A stretch of 64,000 nucleotides of DNA, from the NCBI RefSeq assembly GCF_033568475.1, contig NC_133123.1, positions 137,042,242 through 137,106,241 on the forward strand, in the 5' to 3' direction. Below are positions 24,594 through 35,294 of this stretch, piece after piece. The translations under genes were made by a program, and so were the position numbers. Every line of letters begins with the position of its first letter. The stretch's first letter is position 1. Source of the DNA: Henckelia pumila (Eukaryota > Streptophyta > Magnoliopsida > Lamiales > Gesneriaceae). The notes below the pieces were generated by a model, which had not been told where the DNA came from, searched no databases, and saw only the letters and a list, made by a program, of their open reading frames with translations.

Positions 24594-25884
24594 TGTAGTA
24601 GCCCGTAACCAAAATCAGTAATTAAGGAATTAATCATAATTACTTGGATAGAGTTCGGAAGCTCCGAAGGTGAGTTCGGAAGTTGCGAACAGGATCGGAA
24701 GCTCCGATGCAGGATCGGAAGCTCCGATGGTATTTCTTCAGGCATGAAGTGCGGCAAGATCGGAAGCTCCGATCACCCCTATCCAAAGTCAACAAGTGAT
24801 ATTTTGACACGTGACAGATCAGGATCTTCGGAAGCTCCGATGGCAGGATCGGACGTTCCGATCGAGGATCGGAGGTTTCGATCGTTGTCTATAAATAGAA
24901 GGCCGAGAATTCATTTTCAATTGCCAATTCCGGATTTCCTCTCTACTCTAGTCGTATTCGAGTTGTTCTAGCCTTCCTAGGCTTGACCCGGGAGTCATCA
25001 AGGTGTTCGATAGTCGTAGCGGAGTTGTGCCCAAGTTCTGGAGGCATCGACATCAAAGGGCTAACGACGGACGAAGGTATAGCTTTTGCTTCCTATAAAT
25101 ATTTAGGAGTATGCAATAGCTTAGTTAAGGCTTTTAGAGCACTTTAATGATAGTAGTATCATTTGGCAGTGTAGAGCAGACTATAGGCGTGGACCTAGAG
25201 TTGGTAGAGCTTGCACTGATTTGAGGTATGGAAGTACTGTTCGAGATATCCTGACTGAGTATGCATGTATTATGTGACTGCATGGTTTATATGTCATTGA
25301 ATTATGCTGCATTCATTTGCATACTGAGCTATCTCCTTCGAGATGTCTGTTAGTAGGGTTTTTTCCTATCCTGTTAGTGGTTGGACTTCCATCGATTTGG
25401 ATCCGGCATATCCACTTGTATTATGGTATGGGAGCCACCTCCTAAAGCGACGGCACAACGTGCTACATACCAGGGCCCGGTCTGTCTCTGTTATCTGATC
25501 CTTGACCTCGAGTTTATAGGGAGTTCACTTTGCATGCATGTATACTCATACTCTCGTACTGAGCATTTTATGCTCACGTCTCGTACTCTGTGTTTCTGTA
25601 CACCCTATTCCATGGGGCAGGTTTGCGATTGGACGAGGCTGGGGGATCCAAGAGAGGCTAGGCAGTGGTTGGCCAGCTGGAGCTTCGTCTAGGTTTTATT
25701 TCTGTTGTTTTGGGTTGATACAGCTATTCGATTTGGTTGTATAATATTTGTATAAATTGCAGATTCCTTTCATTGGAATTGTATTTATTTATGGTTTCCG
25801 CAAGTTTATTCTGATATCTGTTTTATTAAGTTAATTGCATGCCTAAGTTTTGTTTAGTAGGTGATCCGGGTAAGGGTCACTACA
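24594..25884 (+). repeat. 3' LTR of element D
   Basis: 1291 bp. It is shorter than the 5' LTR, and the length difference lies within the U3 palindrome cluster, a place prone to slippage. Confidence 0.97.
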
Positions 25885-27014
25885 CAGGAATCAAGTTGCA
25901 AATGCTTTGAGTAGAAAAGTTCATACTAAGATGTTGACATCTTTAACTATTTCTAAACTTTATGAGCATTTGGGAACTTCAGGATGGACTTATCGAGCTA
26001 AAGGTAATCATTTCATAGTTTCAACTATTCAAGTTGAACCACGAATAATTTCGAAAATCAAAGCAGCGCAGAAGACTGATCCATACATTTATCACTTGAA
26101 AGAATTAACTCCAGCAAGTCAGTCAGTCAGGAAAATTCATTGTTGCTTCTGATGAATGTTTGCGTTATAATTGTAGACTTGTGGTTCCGAATTTGATAGA
26201 TTTGAAAGAAGAGATACTACGAGAAGCTCATTGTAGTCGACATAGTATACATCCTGGAATTCGAAAGATGTATCATATCTTGAAAGCCCATTATTGGTGG
26301 GAAGGTATGAAGAAAGATATTTCTGACTTTGTGGCTAAGTGTTTGACGTGTCAACAAGTGAAAGCTGAAAGAATGAGACCAGGTGGTATGTTACTTAGTC
26401 TTGAAGTACCACAGTGGAATTGGGAACACATTACTATGGATTTCGTGACACACCTACCTCGATCTAATCGTGGTTGTGATGCCATTTGGGTTATTGTGGA
26501 TAGATTGTCTAAATCTGCCCATTTTATTCCATATGATCGTACTTGGACATATACGAAAATGGAAAAAATGTACATTGATCAGATAGTGCGATTGCATGGT
26601 GTGCCAGTTACTATAGTATCAGACCGTGATCCCAGATTTACTTCTAAGTTTTGGTCTAGTTTGCAATCAGCTTTGGGTTCTAAATTGGCCATGAGTACTG
26701 CCTATCATCCACAGACAGATGGTCAATCTGAAAGAACTATTCAGACGCTTGAAGATTTATTACGAGCTGTTGTGATGGATTTCAGTGGTGGTTGGCAAGA
26801 ATCTTTAGTTATGGTGGAATGGAGTAGACATGGGAGAGAAGAAGCTACGTGGGAATTGGAGTCTAGAATGCGTTAAGAATGACCTCATTTGTTTGATAAT
26901 GTGATGAATTATGCCATGTACTCCGATTTTCCTGTGTACTATCAGTGATAGATGTTTAATCTCTTTGTATATAAGTTTGATGTGTGTTAATTTCGAGGAC
27001 AGAATTTTCTTTTT

Positions 27015-27027
27015 AAAGGGGGAGAAA
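27015..27027 (+). other. Polypurine tract of element E
   Basis: AAAGGGGGAGAAA directly precedes the 3' LTR. Confidence 0.85.
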
Positions 27028-29096
27028 TGTAAGGACCCGATTTTACTATGTTAATTAATTTGTGTGTTAAAAATATGTATTTATAAATATCGGGTTATAG
27101 ACGATATTAAAATGCATATTTTATTTATCGAGCACACATGAGTTGAAATAACTCGAACCGGGTCAAGATTTAACCCCGAATGAATAAAATAAGACACACT
27201 TTAAACGACTACATATAATATGGAAATACATATGCTGATATATGAGATATACGATTCTCTCTCCTCAAACCCATTTTCTCCACGGCTTCTCTCGTCTGTT
27301 TCTTTTTTTTTTTTTCATTTCAAAATTTTCCTATCGCTTCAAATCTTCGTATCTTTGTCGTCGGTAATCGATTTTCGAAAATAAATATAGTTCCGGAATC
27401 CTCGCGACGTAAACTTTCTTTTGATACCAATTTCGTAAGGTTTCGTTGTTGTCTCGAAAACTCGACTTCAACAACCGCCGTCCAGCCGCCGCCGTTTGCC
27501 ACCGCCGATCGTCGCCGGAGTTTAGGGGTAGGTTGTGTTAGTTGTTTAACCCTTTAATTCCAAGCTTTGAGGTTATTTTCAGTAGCTAGGGTTTTGAATT
27601 TTGGGTATTTCGATTCAATTGACTTCCGATAATTGATATTTGATTTATTATTGGTTGTAGGTATTATATCGGAGTCGATTGAAGGTATTGACTATTTTTC
27701 AGAAATTATTGGGGCAATATTTCGAATTTACAGATTATTATAATTGGGAATTTTTGAATTTTAGTGTTGATTATTCATTAATGGAGTGTTTAGATGCTCT
27801 AGAAAATATAAATGCGAATTTTTGAAATTTGTAGGAATTTTCGGAAAAATTCAGATTGTTTTAATTTTAGTATTTCGACGTTTTAGAGTCGTATATTCGA
27901 TATTTGGTCATTGATAGGATGTTTTAATATGAAATATGAATTTTAGGATTTATGAGCAATTTTTATGAAATTACAGATTCTGAAAATTTGGGATTGGAAT
28001 ATCCGAGAAATACTTGAGATATTTTCGTGGTAAATTAAGTGTTGGTTGAGGTACGTATGAGCTGCTTATATTACGACGCCTATAATGGCATGTAATGATA
28101 TTTAATATTTTGTAATGAGTGATAACGTGCTTTATGTGCTTATGTGGATTATATGATTGCATTCACTCATTTACAATTTTTCATAGCACGTTGAGCCTTG
28201 ACTCCTTTGATTGCTATTGATATTGATCTCTTGATATGTATTGAGTCATCGATGGAGCGAGTGACATTATTTAGTGCACTCCTGAGTTAGCACGAGACCG
28301 AGCGGGTAGCAACCGTGCTCTCGATGCTACGTACGACACTCCTGATGACAGCATGAGGCCGGACGGGTAGCTCCTGTCGCCCTCGATGCTACGTGTGTGG
28401 ATTAGCAGTGATGATTCGAGGTCTGCTGCGTTTTTGGCACGGGTGGCCACTGAGATTATTGTGATACGATTATTTGGACTCCGTTTGGTATCCCTTATTC
28501 TATTGATACCTGTCACGCATTGCATTGCATGTCATTGCATTGTACTTGATTTTATTCATGTCAGTTATATTTGTCGTAATTTTTTTAGTTCGTCGTACTG
28601 GGTTCCGACCCCTGTTTTCTTTTTATGCTGTGGTTGTTTGTGATTCCATAGCAGGTTATCCAGAGGGATTTGACGCATCTGGTGGAGCGTCATCTAGTGG
28701 TACCTAGTGAGTCGAGCGTGGAGTCGAGTTCCCAGATATATGTATATATCAGTTTAGCGAGTTTTATATTTGTCGGGGTGATGCCCTGTGTATCTGTATC
28801 GATAGTTTTGGACTTTGTTTTGGATTGTTATTTGTGTGATCGAGCCTTGCCGGCTCTGCATGTGTTTAGTCCTGGCCAGTGCGGCTATAGGTTTGTAAAT
28901 TGGTGTTGTGACTCTATTTTCGAGTATATATTGTTGGTTGTGTTATACAGGTTTTTGGGATGTCCTATTTATGAATAGGTCATGCCGAATTTTCTGTAGG
29001 CCCAAAACGCAAATTTTTAACTCGTTTTCGCTGTTTACATTAATTAATCCTGGTTGTTTGCTCATTAAATATTAAATCAGGACACGAGCCCTTTCA
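27028..29096 (+). repeat. 3' LTR of element E
   Basis: 2069 bp, ends TG...CA, followed by target duplication GGATC at 29097-29101. Confidence 0.95.
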
Positions 29097-29242
29097 GGAT
29101 CAGTTCATGCTGCTACCCGAAGGGCAATCTAATGGACCAGATTTCTTTGCATATCAATTGATTTGATCTACAAATTAAGATGATATGGGCCATTGATGGC
29201 TGGCTCAAGGAAGTATCCTGAAGCCAGCAAATAAATAAATAA

Positions 29243-29880
29243 TCAAGGGCGGAGCTAGGAATTTGATTGAGTGTAGACATAATAATAATAATAACGCAAA
29301 AAAAAATTAATCGAGAACCATAAATAATTTGTGTGTCTTTGTTCGAACACAAACTACATACGATTGGAAGTACATTTACTTTATGAAAAACGTCAAAAAA
29401 ATGACAAAAAACATTGCATATATAATCCGTAATCAAAAGAAAATTTGTAGAAGATGTACACCACATTCGAAAAAATAAGCATGAATTATATTTACTCCTA
29501 ATTACAAAAAGAGCACAAAGTCTAAAAATAATTTAATAATCGACCAACATTAAAGGAAAAAAATAGACCTGAAATTTGGTGAAATTGTGGGATTTGTTAA
29601 GAATTTGAAATATGAAATTATACAAGTAAATATGAATTGTAATGATTGTTAATAGAAATTCAAAACGCGTGACAGTTGTGACTCTTGAGAAAAATACATT
29701 GTACAAACTGTGTAGATGAAGTAAAAAATTTAATCTAAGATTTGGGTCTAAAAATTTATTTTAAAAAAATAATCATTATTTTTTTGTGGTTTAGTGTGAA
29801 CAGTTCAACATATAAATAATAGCATATAAAAATATAAAATTTGAATCTACAAATTGTACATAATATATAGATCCATTCTG
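29243..29880 (+). mobile_element. Non-autonomous dispersed repeat, copy 1 (hAT-like end)
   Basis: It begins CAAGGGCGGAGCTAGGA, an end often seen in plant hAT-type non-coding elements. It shares long patches with the reverse complement of about 39353-39995: GTTCGAACACAA, AAAAAATGAC, ATTCGAAAA..TAAGCATG, TTTGGTGAAATT and AATATGAATTG. No coding capacity and no clear right terminus or target duplication was seen. It directly abuts the HMA gene fragment. Confidence 0.6.
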
Positions 29881-29913
29881 CCAGCTGGCGCCCACATAAT
29901 ATTTTTTTTTTAA

Positions 29914-30086
29914 CTAATTGGGCAAAAGTAATGGCAGCCGGGCTTTCTCTTCCTTCGCCGGCCCGACAAAAACCATGTCCGCCTTTCCCACCTTCATCAG
30001 CTTCTCACCACCACCACCGCCACCACACCATTTCTCCGACCACCGTCAGCTTTTGTTCCTTCAAATCAACAGTTATCGAGTCAACC
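29914..30086 (-). pseudogene. HMA-domain (HIPP-type) gene fragment, broken
   Basis: The minus strand encodes VDSITVDLKEQKLTVVGEM, the second half of a heavy-metal-associated domain of plant isoprenylated (HIPP) proteins. After a frame disruption it continues as KLMKVGKADMVFVGPAKEEK in another frame. A splice-acceptor-like AAG at 30089-30087 precedes the valine codon with a split-codon phase, as I recall for HIPP second exons. The disruption is near 30010-30030, in a GGTGGTGG-rich run. The usual Lys/Glu-rich tail and C-terminal CaaX box are missing; the reading ends at a stop at 29914, next to the repeat at 29243-29880. I found no first exon upstream. This is a host gene relic; metal-binding or chaperone function is not expected. 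Confidence 0.65.
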
Positions 30087-30642
30087 CTTGAATTGAATTC
30101 CTTAATTTTAATAACCAAACAAACAGAGTAATTAAAATCCAGTGATGTTTTCAAGAGTTTAGATCTGGAGTCCGGATTCATGCTGCTGGCAACAGAAATT
30201 CCAACAAATGAAATATGGTGGATCGATTATCGGGGCTGAACATGAACACAAATAATGGAAATAGAAGATGGGTGGGTGGGTCAGTTGGTCGGAGAGAAGG
30301 TATGTGGGAATCGGGGGAAAAAAGGTAGAGAAAACACAAAAATTTAATCAAGAAAAAATGAAATTAGTCAAGAACTTAAAGGTTGAGTCGCGGCGACGGA
30401 GCGTTTCGAGAAAAGAAAATAGCGAAGAAGCTATGCGTTGGGATCTCAGAGAAGACAACTTCTACATCTGGGCTGCAATATTTGGCCCAATAAACTAAAA
30501 AAAAAAAGAAAAAAAATTATGTGGACACCAATGATCCAGTCTGGTTTGGGTACTTGTCTGAACGAAAAATACAAGAAACTAACATTTACGAACAAATTCT
30601 TGCTAGCTGGTTGATTGAAGTGGAGGTCCACGCATTTGTCTC
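30087..30642. other. Intergenic, between the HMA fragment and the eugenol-synthase-like gene
   Basis: No complete gene was recognised. The minus strand from about 30490 has a TTGGGCC motif (TCP/site-II type) followed by a pyrimidine-rich leader-like stretch. This could be the old promoter and 5' UTR of the HMA gene. That is weak inference. Confidence 0.4.
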
Positions 30643-30650
30643 TATAAAAA
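30643..30650 (+). promoter_or_regulatory. TATA box of the eugenol-synthase-like gene
   Basis: TATAAAAA lies 63-70 bp upstream of the ATG at 30713, a normal distance for a short plant leader. Confidence 0.6.
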
Positions 30651-30712
30651 TAAAAATTGGGAGGAGTACACATTAGTCTTATTGTTGTGTTCACAAATTA
30701 AAATTTGAAAAA

Positions 30713-32117
30713 ATGGCTGAAAATAAGAGCAAAATACTCCTCTTCGGAGGGAGTGGATACATTGGCAGACACATGGTGAGGGCAAGCATCAAACTAGGAC
30801 ATCCCACTTACGTTTACTCTAGGCCTCATTCCGACCACTCCCAAGTGCTCAATGAGCTTCAGTCCTTTGGAGCTATCATAGTGAAAGTATACATGCATCT
30901 ATATCTACAATCTTTTATTTTATTTATTACTCTTATTAAATCTTGATTACCTGATGGCGCGATTTCGGCACGTGTTTAGGGACAACTTGACGATCATGTC
31001 AAGCTTGTCTCAGCGCTTAGGGAAGTCGACGTGGTGATCTCTGCGCTAGCTTATCCTCAAGTTCTTGACCAAATCAATATCATCGAGGCTATTAAAGTCG
31101 CTGGTAATATCAAGGTACTTAGTATTAATTAGATATTTCTTGAATTTCAGAGCTGATCTTTTTTAGATTATGAAAATGTATGTTTACATGGAAACTTTTA
31201 ATATATAAGTGTCATGTCACGCGGGTTCTTAATACATTTCCTGATTCTTAGAGATTTCTACCATCGGATTTTGGGTGCGAAGAAGATAGGATCATAAGCG
31301 TGCTGCCACCATTTCAAGCGTTTCTCGACAAGAAGAAGAGAGTTCGGAGGGCCATAGAAGAAGCAAATATACCTTACACATACGTGTCTGCAAATTGCTT
31401 TGGTGCATACTTTGTTAATTATTTGCTCCGCCCCTACGAGCAAAACCAAGAGATTACTGTGTATGGCACTGGTGAGGCTAAGGGTACGTACGTGCGTGTA
31501 ACACTCAACTTATTAAACTTCAAATTCTTATAATTTCACATTTTACTTCATCTTATATTATATGCCTTTGTATTGTTTTCTATTTGCTGCATGCTGTACG
31601 TAGCTGTGCTTAATTATGAAGAAGATATCGGGATTTATACTATTAAAGTGGCAACCGATCCAAAAGCATGCAATCGGGTGGTGATATTCAGGCCAAGAAC
31701 CAACATGATATCACAGCTCGAATTGATTGCTCTGTGGGAGAAGAAAACAGGCAGGAGTTTTAGCAAGATTCACGTACCAGAACAAGAACTCGTGACACTT
31801 TCAAACAGTTAGATTCCCTAGCATGTTTAAATGATTCACACGTTTATTTGACATTTACATGTATTGGATATTATTGTGATCTTTCTTAAGTGGCCGACAC
31901 TACATGTGCAGCTTTGCCAGACCCACTGAACATACCAGTGTCCATTATCCACAGTGTATTCGTCAAAGGGGTGACGACAGATTTTGAGATCGGGGGGGAT
32001 GATATTGAGGCTTCTGTGGTGTATCGGGACCAGCTTAAATTCACTACAATTGAGGAGCTACTCGACATTTTCTTGCACGATCCGCCGCCGAAGCCTGCTT
32101 TGGCAGCATTTGAATGA
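30713..32117 (+). CDS. EGS1: Eugenol synthase-like NADPH-dependent reductase (PIP family)
   Basis: Five exons, 30713-30886, 30980-31114, 31252-31483, 31604-31807 and 31912-32117, encode 316 residues; basil EGS1 is 314. All introns are GT-AG and the joins keep the reading frame. The protein is a Rossmann-fold reductase of the pinoresinol-lariciresinol/isoflavone/phenylcoumaran family. The NADPH loop is GGSGYIG at residues 12-18. LPSDFG begins at 106, followed by the family's catalytic-lysine segment ([10 protein letters not shown], Lys near 131) and [15 protein letters not shown]. The C-terminus is [17 protein letters not shown]. Similarity to basil eugenol synthase is high throughout, from memory. 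Known reaction: coniferyl acetate plus NADPH to eugenol, cytosolic, in phenylpropene scent or defence metabolism. Isoeugenol synthase or a phenylcoumaran reductase is the alternative; product specificity cannot be read from sequence. Confidence 0.87.
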
Positions 32118-32603
32118 TCCATAAATGGCGGCGCCGGCTCGTATGTTAAATAATTCTGCATGCATGCATGTAGCTTTTATGGGAATACGCTAGCTCCCCA
32201 GGCTAGCCAATAATTTCAACCATGTTTGCATTGGAATTATGTAAGATAATGCGACTATGTCATGTATTATGAAATTTTATTGCCTTGAACCTCCAACAAA
32301 CTTGAGCCAATCCTAATTTGCAGATCATCTGAATGGGACTCCATAAGTTTAATGATATTTGTGTTGAATGGTGTACCGGGAAAAAAACTCTACGTGCATT
32401 TTTTTTATACCCAATGTTTCGATAATATCGCGCTTGAAAACAAACATGAGGTTTTTTTTCAATGTGAAGTGTGGCCACGAATAGATACACACGCAGGTTT
32501 CTCGGTGAAGCACAGAAAGATTTCAAGACATTATTTTTCCGCTGCTGTTGAATTAATTGGAGGAAATGGAACAATTTTTTTTATGTTTGTAGGTTTTAGC
32601 TTC

Positions 32604-34766
32604 ATGATCTTTTTCCCTCTTCTCAAAAATCGGTTCGTTTCCGTGTTACAAATTGTTACTTCTTGCTCCAAATTCTCGTATAATCCCCGCTCTTCTTACA
32701 AAACTCTCACACATTCACACAATGAAGTCGATTTCTTCAACGGGCTTCTCAGCATCAGCGAAAAATCTAATCTTGAACAACCTGTTAGACAAATCCACTC
32801 ACAGATTATACTTACCTCGTTATGTTCGGCATTCTTGTCGGCTAGACTTATATCTGTTTACTCTAAACTCTCCCTCGTAAGTGATGCGCAAAAGGTGTTT
32901 GCTTCAGCTCTCGTGGATTGCTTTTGTAACCCATTTTTCTGGAACTCAATACTGCGTGCTAACATTTCACTTTCGAGATACGAAGAAACGCTGAAGTTTT
33001 ATGGCCGTATGCGTGAACTTAATATCCAGCCTGATGGGTTTGGTTTTCCGTTGATTGTAAGGGCGTGTGGGATGATGGGCGATATAAAACTATGCAGAAG
33101 TGTTCATTGCCATGTAATAAGTACGGGCTTTGTTAACAATGTATACGTTAGTAATGAATTGTTGGGAATGTACGGGGAGATTGGACAGATGGATATTGCA
33201 TCTAAGGTGTTTGATAGAATGCCTGTGAAAAGTTGTGTTACCTGGAATATCATGGTGTCTGGTTTTACAAAAAATTTTGACTGCAGTAGTGCATTTGAGA
33301 TGTTCTGTAGGATGGAGGAAGAAGGGTGGCAGCCGAATTCTGTGACATGGACCGCGTTGCTTTCGAGTTTTGCTAGGTGTAGCCAGAATGATAAGGCGTG
33401 GGAATTTTTTGCTTTGATGAGAGAAAAAGGTATTAATGCAACCGCTGAATCTATCGCTGTTGTGATATCAACATGCGCTGAGTTGAAACTATCCATTAAA
33501 GGTGAGATTTTGCATGGGTATGTAATCACTGCCGGTTTTGAGAACTATGTATTTGTGAGGAATGCGCTTATAAGTATGTACGGTAAAAACGACAATGTAG
33601 AAAATGCAGAGTATTTGTTCTTAGGTCTGAAGTCAAAGAGCATAGTTAGCTGGAATGCATTGATATCGTCCTATGCTCAGGCAGGATTGTGTGATGAGGC
33701 TTTTTCAGCATTTCTTCGTTTGGATAATTCAGGAGATGATTTGAAGGTAAGACCAAATGTGGTCACTTGGACTGCTTTCATTAATGGATTTGTTTCAAAG
33801 GCTCGATATAGAGAATCATTGGAGATTTTCCGGCAAATGATGTTTGCTCAAGTGCTGGCCAATGCTGTAACAGTTGCCACCATGTTATCAGTTTGCGGCG
33901 AATTATCAGCCATACCTCTTGGTAGGGAAATCCATGGCCATTGTTTCAGAAGATTAATGGATACAGACATTTTGGTGACAAATGGTTTGATTAACATGTA
34001 CATGAAATGTGGTAGCCTGAGTACCGGGCATTCATTATTCCTAAAAATGATTTACAGGGACATTAATTCTTGGAATACAGTGATCACTGGCTATGGCATG
34101 CACGGATTTGGTCAAAGTGCTCAGAAAGTGTTCGAGCAGATGTTGGATTCTGGAATTCAGCCTGATGAAGTTACTTTTGTCGCCATTCTTTCTGCATTTA
34201 GTCACTCCGGACTCGTTGCTGAGGGACAAGCCCTTTTCAACCGGATGACTAGTGATTTTCAGATCGAGCCTCAAGTAGAACACTACGCTTGCATGGTTGA
34301 TCTTTTGGGTAGAGCTGGGCTTTTGGAGGAAGCAAGTGACGTTTTGAAAAGCATGCCTATGGAACCGAATGAACCTGTTTGGGGAGCCCTGTTAAATGCG
34401 TGCAAAATGCATAAGAATACAAATGTTGCGGCAGAGATGGCACCACAGATTTTTAATTTGAGTTCTGAGGTAACAGGCAGCTACATGTTGCTCTCAAATT
34501 TGTATGCGGCCAGTGGGAGGTGGGATGAGTCTGCTAAGGTAAGGCTCTCAGCTAAAATAAGGGGTTTGAGGAAAATCCCCGGACAAAGTTGGATCGAGGT
34601 GAATAAAAAGTCACACGCATTTGCTGCAGGGAAAGCTTTGAACTTGGAGATTGAGGATCTCCACGGGGTGCTTCAGGATTTGAAACTCCATATGGTCATG
34701 GAAAGTTGTGTATCCAAGGGAATGCTGAGGCCAGAAGCCGAAGTTGAAGAAGGATATGCTTGGTAG
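32604..34766 (+). CDS. PLS-class pentatricopeptide repeat protein with E domain (At1g17630-like)
   Basis: This intronless gene of 720 codons from the chosen ATG compares with about 731 for Arabidopsis At1g17630. An in-frame ATG also exists at 32583, and the frame stays open back to 32352. That upstream part has no resemblance to the family, so I start where a short hydrophobic/basic targeting-like N-terminus begins (MIFFPLLKNRFVSVLQ). About 14-16 PPR motifs follow in P-L-S order: FWNSILRANI, VTWNIMVSGF, VTWTALLSSF, VSWNALISSY, INSWNTVITGYGMHGF, then VTFVAILSAFSHSGLV. An E-type end follows (PVWGALLNACKMHKN, SYMLLSNLYAASGRW, PGQSWIEV). No DYW domain is present. The family acts in mitochondria or plastids in RNA editing or processing, and the target RNA is unknown. 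Confidence 0.88.
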   Translation: MIFFPLLKNRFVSVLQIVTSCSKFSYNPRSSYKTLTHSHNEVDFFNGLLSISEKSNLEQPVRQIHSQIILTSLCSAFLSARLISVYSKLSLVSDAQKVFASALVDCFCNPFFWNSILRANISLSRYEETLKFYGRMRELNIQPDGFGFPLIVRACGMMGDIKLCRSVHCHVISTGFVNNVYVSNELLGMYGEIGQMDIASKVFDRMPVKSCVTWNIMVSGFTKNFDCSSAFEMFCRMEEEGWQPNSVTWTALLSSFARCSQNDKAWEFFALMREKGINATAESIAVVISTCAELKLSIKGEILHGYVITAGFENYVFVRNALISMYGKNDNVENAEYLFLGLKSKSIVSWNALISSYAQAGLCDEAFSAFLRLDNSGDDLKVRPNVVTWTAFINGFVSKARYRESLEIFRQMMFAQVLANAVTVATMLSVCGELSAIPLGREIHGHCFRRLMDTDILVTNGLINMYMKCGSLSTGHSLFLKMIYRDINSWNTVITGYGMHGFGQSAQKVFEQMLDSGIQPDEVTFVAILSAFSHSGLVAEGQALFNRMTSDFQIEPQVEHYACMVDLLGRAGLLEEASDVLKSMPMEPNEPVWGALLNACKMHKNTNVAAEMAPQIFNLSSEVTGSYMLLSNLYAASGRWDESAKVRLSAKIRGLRKIPGQSWIEVNKKSHAFAAGKALNLEIEDLHGVLQDLKLHMVMESCVSKGMLRPEAEVEEGYAW

Positions 34767-35294
34767 ATTATTAGGCATCACCTCTCGAAATATTTATTTT
34801 GGGAAATGCATATTTAATTTGCCTCTACGTGCCGAATTCAATAGGTTGATTATTGAATTTTTGCCTCCTGTGGAGCAACAAATAGGTCAATAGGTTAATA
34901 GGAAAAAAAATTCTTTGGTTCATGTCAATTTTTGCCTCCTGTGGAGCAACAAATACTTGTTAAAACAAATAAACAATAATCAAGATGTCAATTTTGTAAA
35001 TTTCTGTGTGTATTTTCTGTTGATTAAGTAATGAGCGCAGCTGCGGCCTGCGAACACACACAGAGAGCTCCTGTTTCATACAGGTTGCACAACATCATTC
35101 TCATAGAAAGTTGTGATGCACCGAAAGAAAAATTTCAAACACAAACGGAAGTTGAGGGTGCTGTCTCATTCAGACACCATTGAATCCAAATTCTAAACAG
35201 AGTAGAGACAGCAAATGTTCTTGCAAATACTATAAAAAAAGTGATGCAATCTGCAGCATGAAAGCATATATTAAGTCCTAAAATCTAAATAACT
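34767..35294. other. Intergenic region between convergent PPR and PAC1 genes
   Basis: It holds the 3' UTRs of both genes. A direct repeat of about 27 bp, containing TTGCCTCCTGTGGAGCAACA, occurs at about 34859-34885 and 34928-34954. Nothing else was recognised. Confidence 0.6.

Larger units (their letters stand above)
18671..25884 (+). mobile_element. Element D: Tekay/Del-type chromovirus (Ty3/Gypsy), full length
   Basis: The 7214-bp element is inserted in element E. Target duplications CAGGA lie at 18666-18670 and 25885-25889. LTRs start TGTAGTAGCCCG and end GGGTCACTACA. An initiator-Met PBS and a purine tract are present. Coding order is gag, CCHC, protease, RT, RNase H, integrase, chromodomain, which together with the PBS points to Tekay/Del-type chromoviruses. 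It is the same family as element C. LTRs differ by about 39 sites by eye (3.0%), about 1.2 My. It is broken, with about five or six breaks. Confidence 0.95.
15550..26876 (+). pseudogene. gag-pol region of element E (fossil, split by element D)
   Basis: Recognisable parts are a gag core (FFGNEGSEKTASWLKSLNN, then QLWWETTTE), a CFICGQVGHLARACP zinc knuckle, an RT with [19 protein letters not shown] and FIDDILIYS, an RNase H start ([13 protein letters not shown]) and an integrase with HPGIRKMYH, CLTCQQVKAE and [17 protein letters not shown]. Element D sits between RNase H and integrase. The polyprotein is broken and is described only as a fossil. Confidence 0.88.
13213..29096 (+). mobile_element. 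Element E: Ty3/Gypsy LTR retrotransposon with element D nested inside
   Basis: Five-base target-site duplications GGATC (13208-13212 and 29097-29101) flank LTRs that start TGTAAGGACCCG and end CCCTTTCA. A primer-binding site matching initiator tRNA-Met follows the 5' LTR and a purine tract precedes the 3' LTR. Parts are gag (about 15.55-16.5 kb), a CCHC knuckle near 16.6 kb, protease near 16.9 kb, RT about 17.4-18.2 kb, RNase H to about 18.67 kb, then element D, then integrase about 26.1-26.8 kb. The layout and a short WELESRMR tail suggest a chromovirus. LTRs differ by about 66 sites in 2065 by eye (3.2%), about 1.2 My. It is broken, with about six breaks besides the insertion. Confidence 0.93.

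Noticed and set aside
29931-30131. Plus-strand His-rich frame starting MAAGLSLPSPARQ that resembles a transit peptide
   Set aside because: It lies antisense to the HMA gene fragment, and the histidine run is the complement of its GGTGGTGG stretch.
32352-32603. N-terminal extension of the PPR reading frame
   Set aside because: It does not resemble PPR homologues. The targeting-like N-terminus starts at 32583 or 32604.
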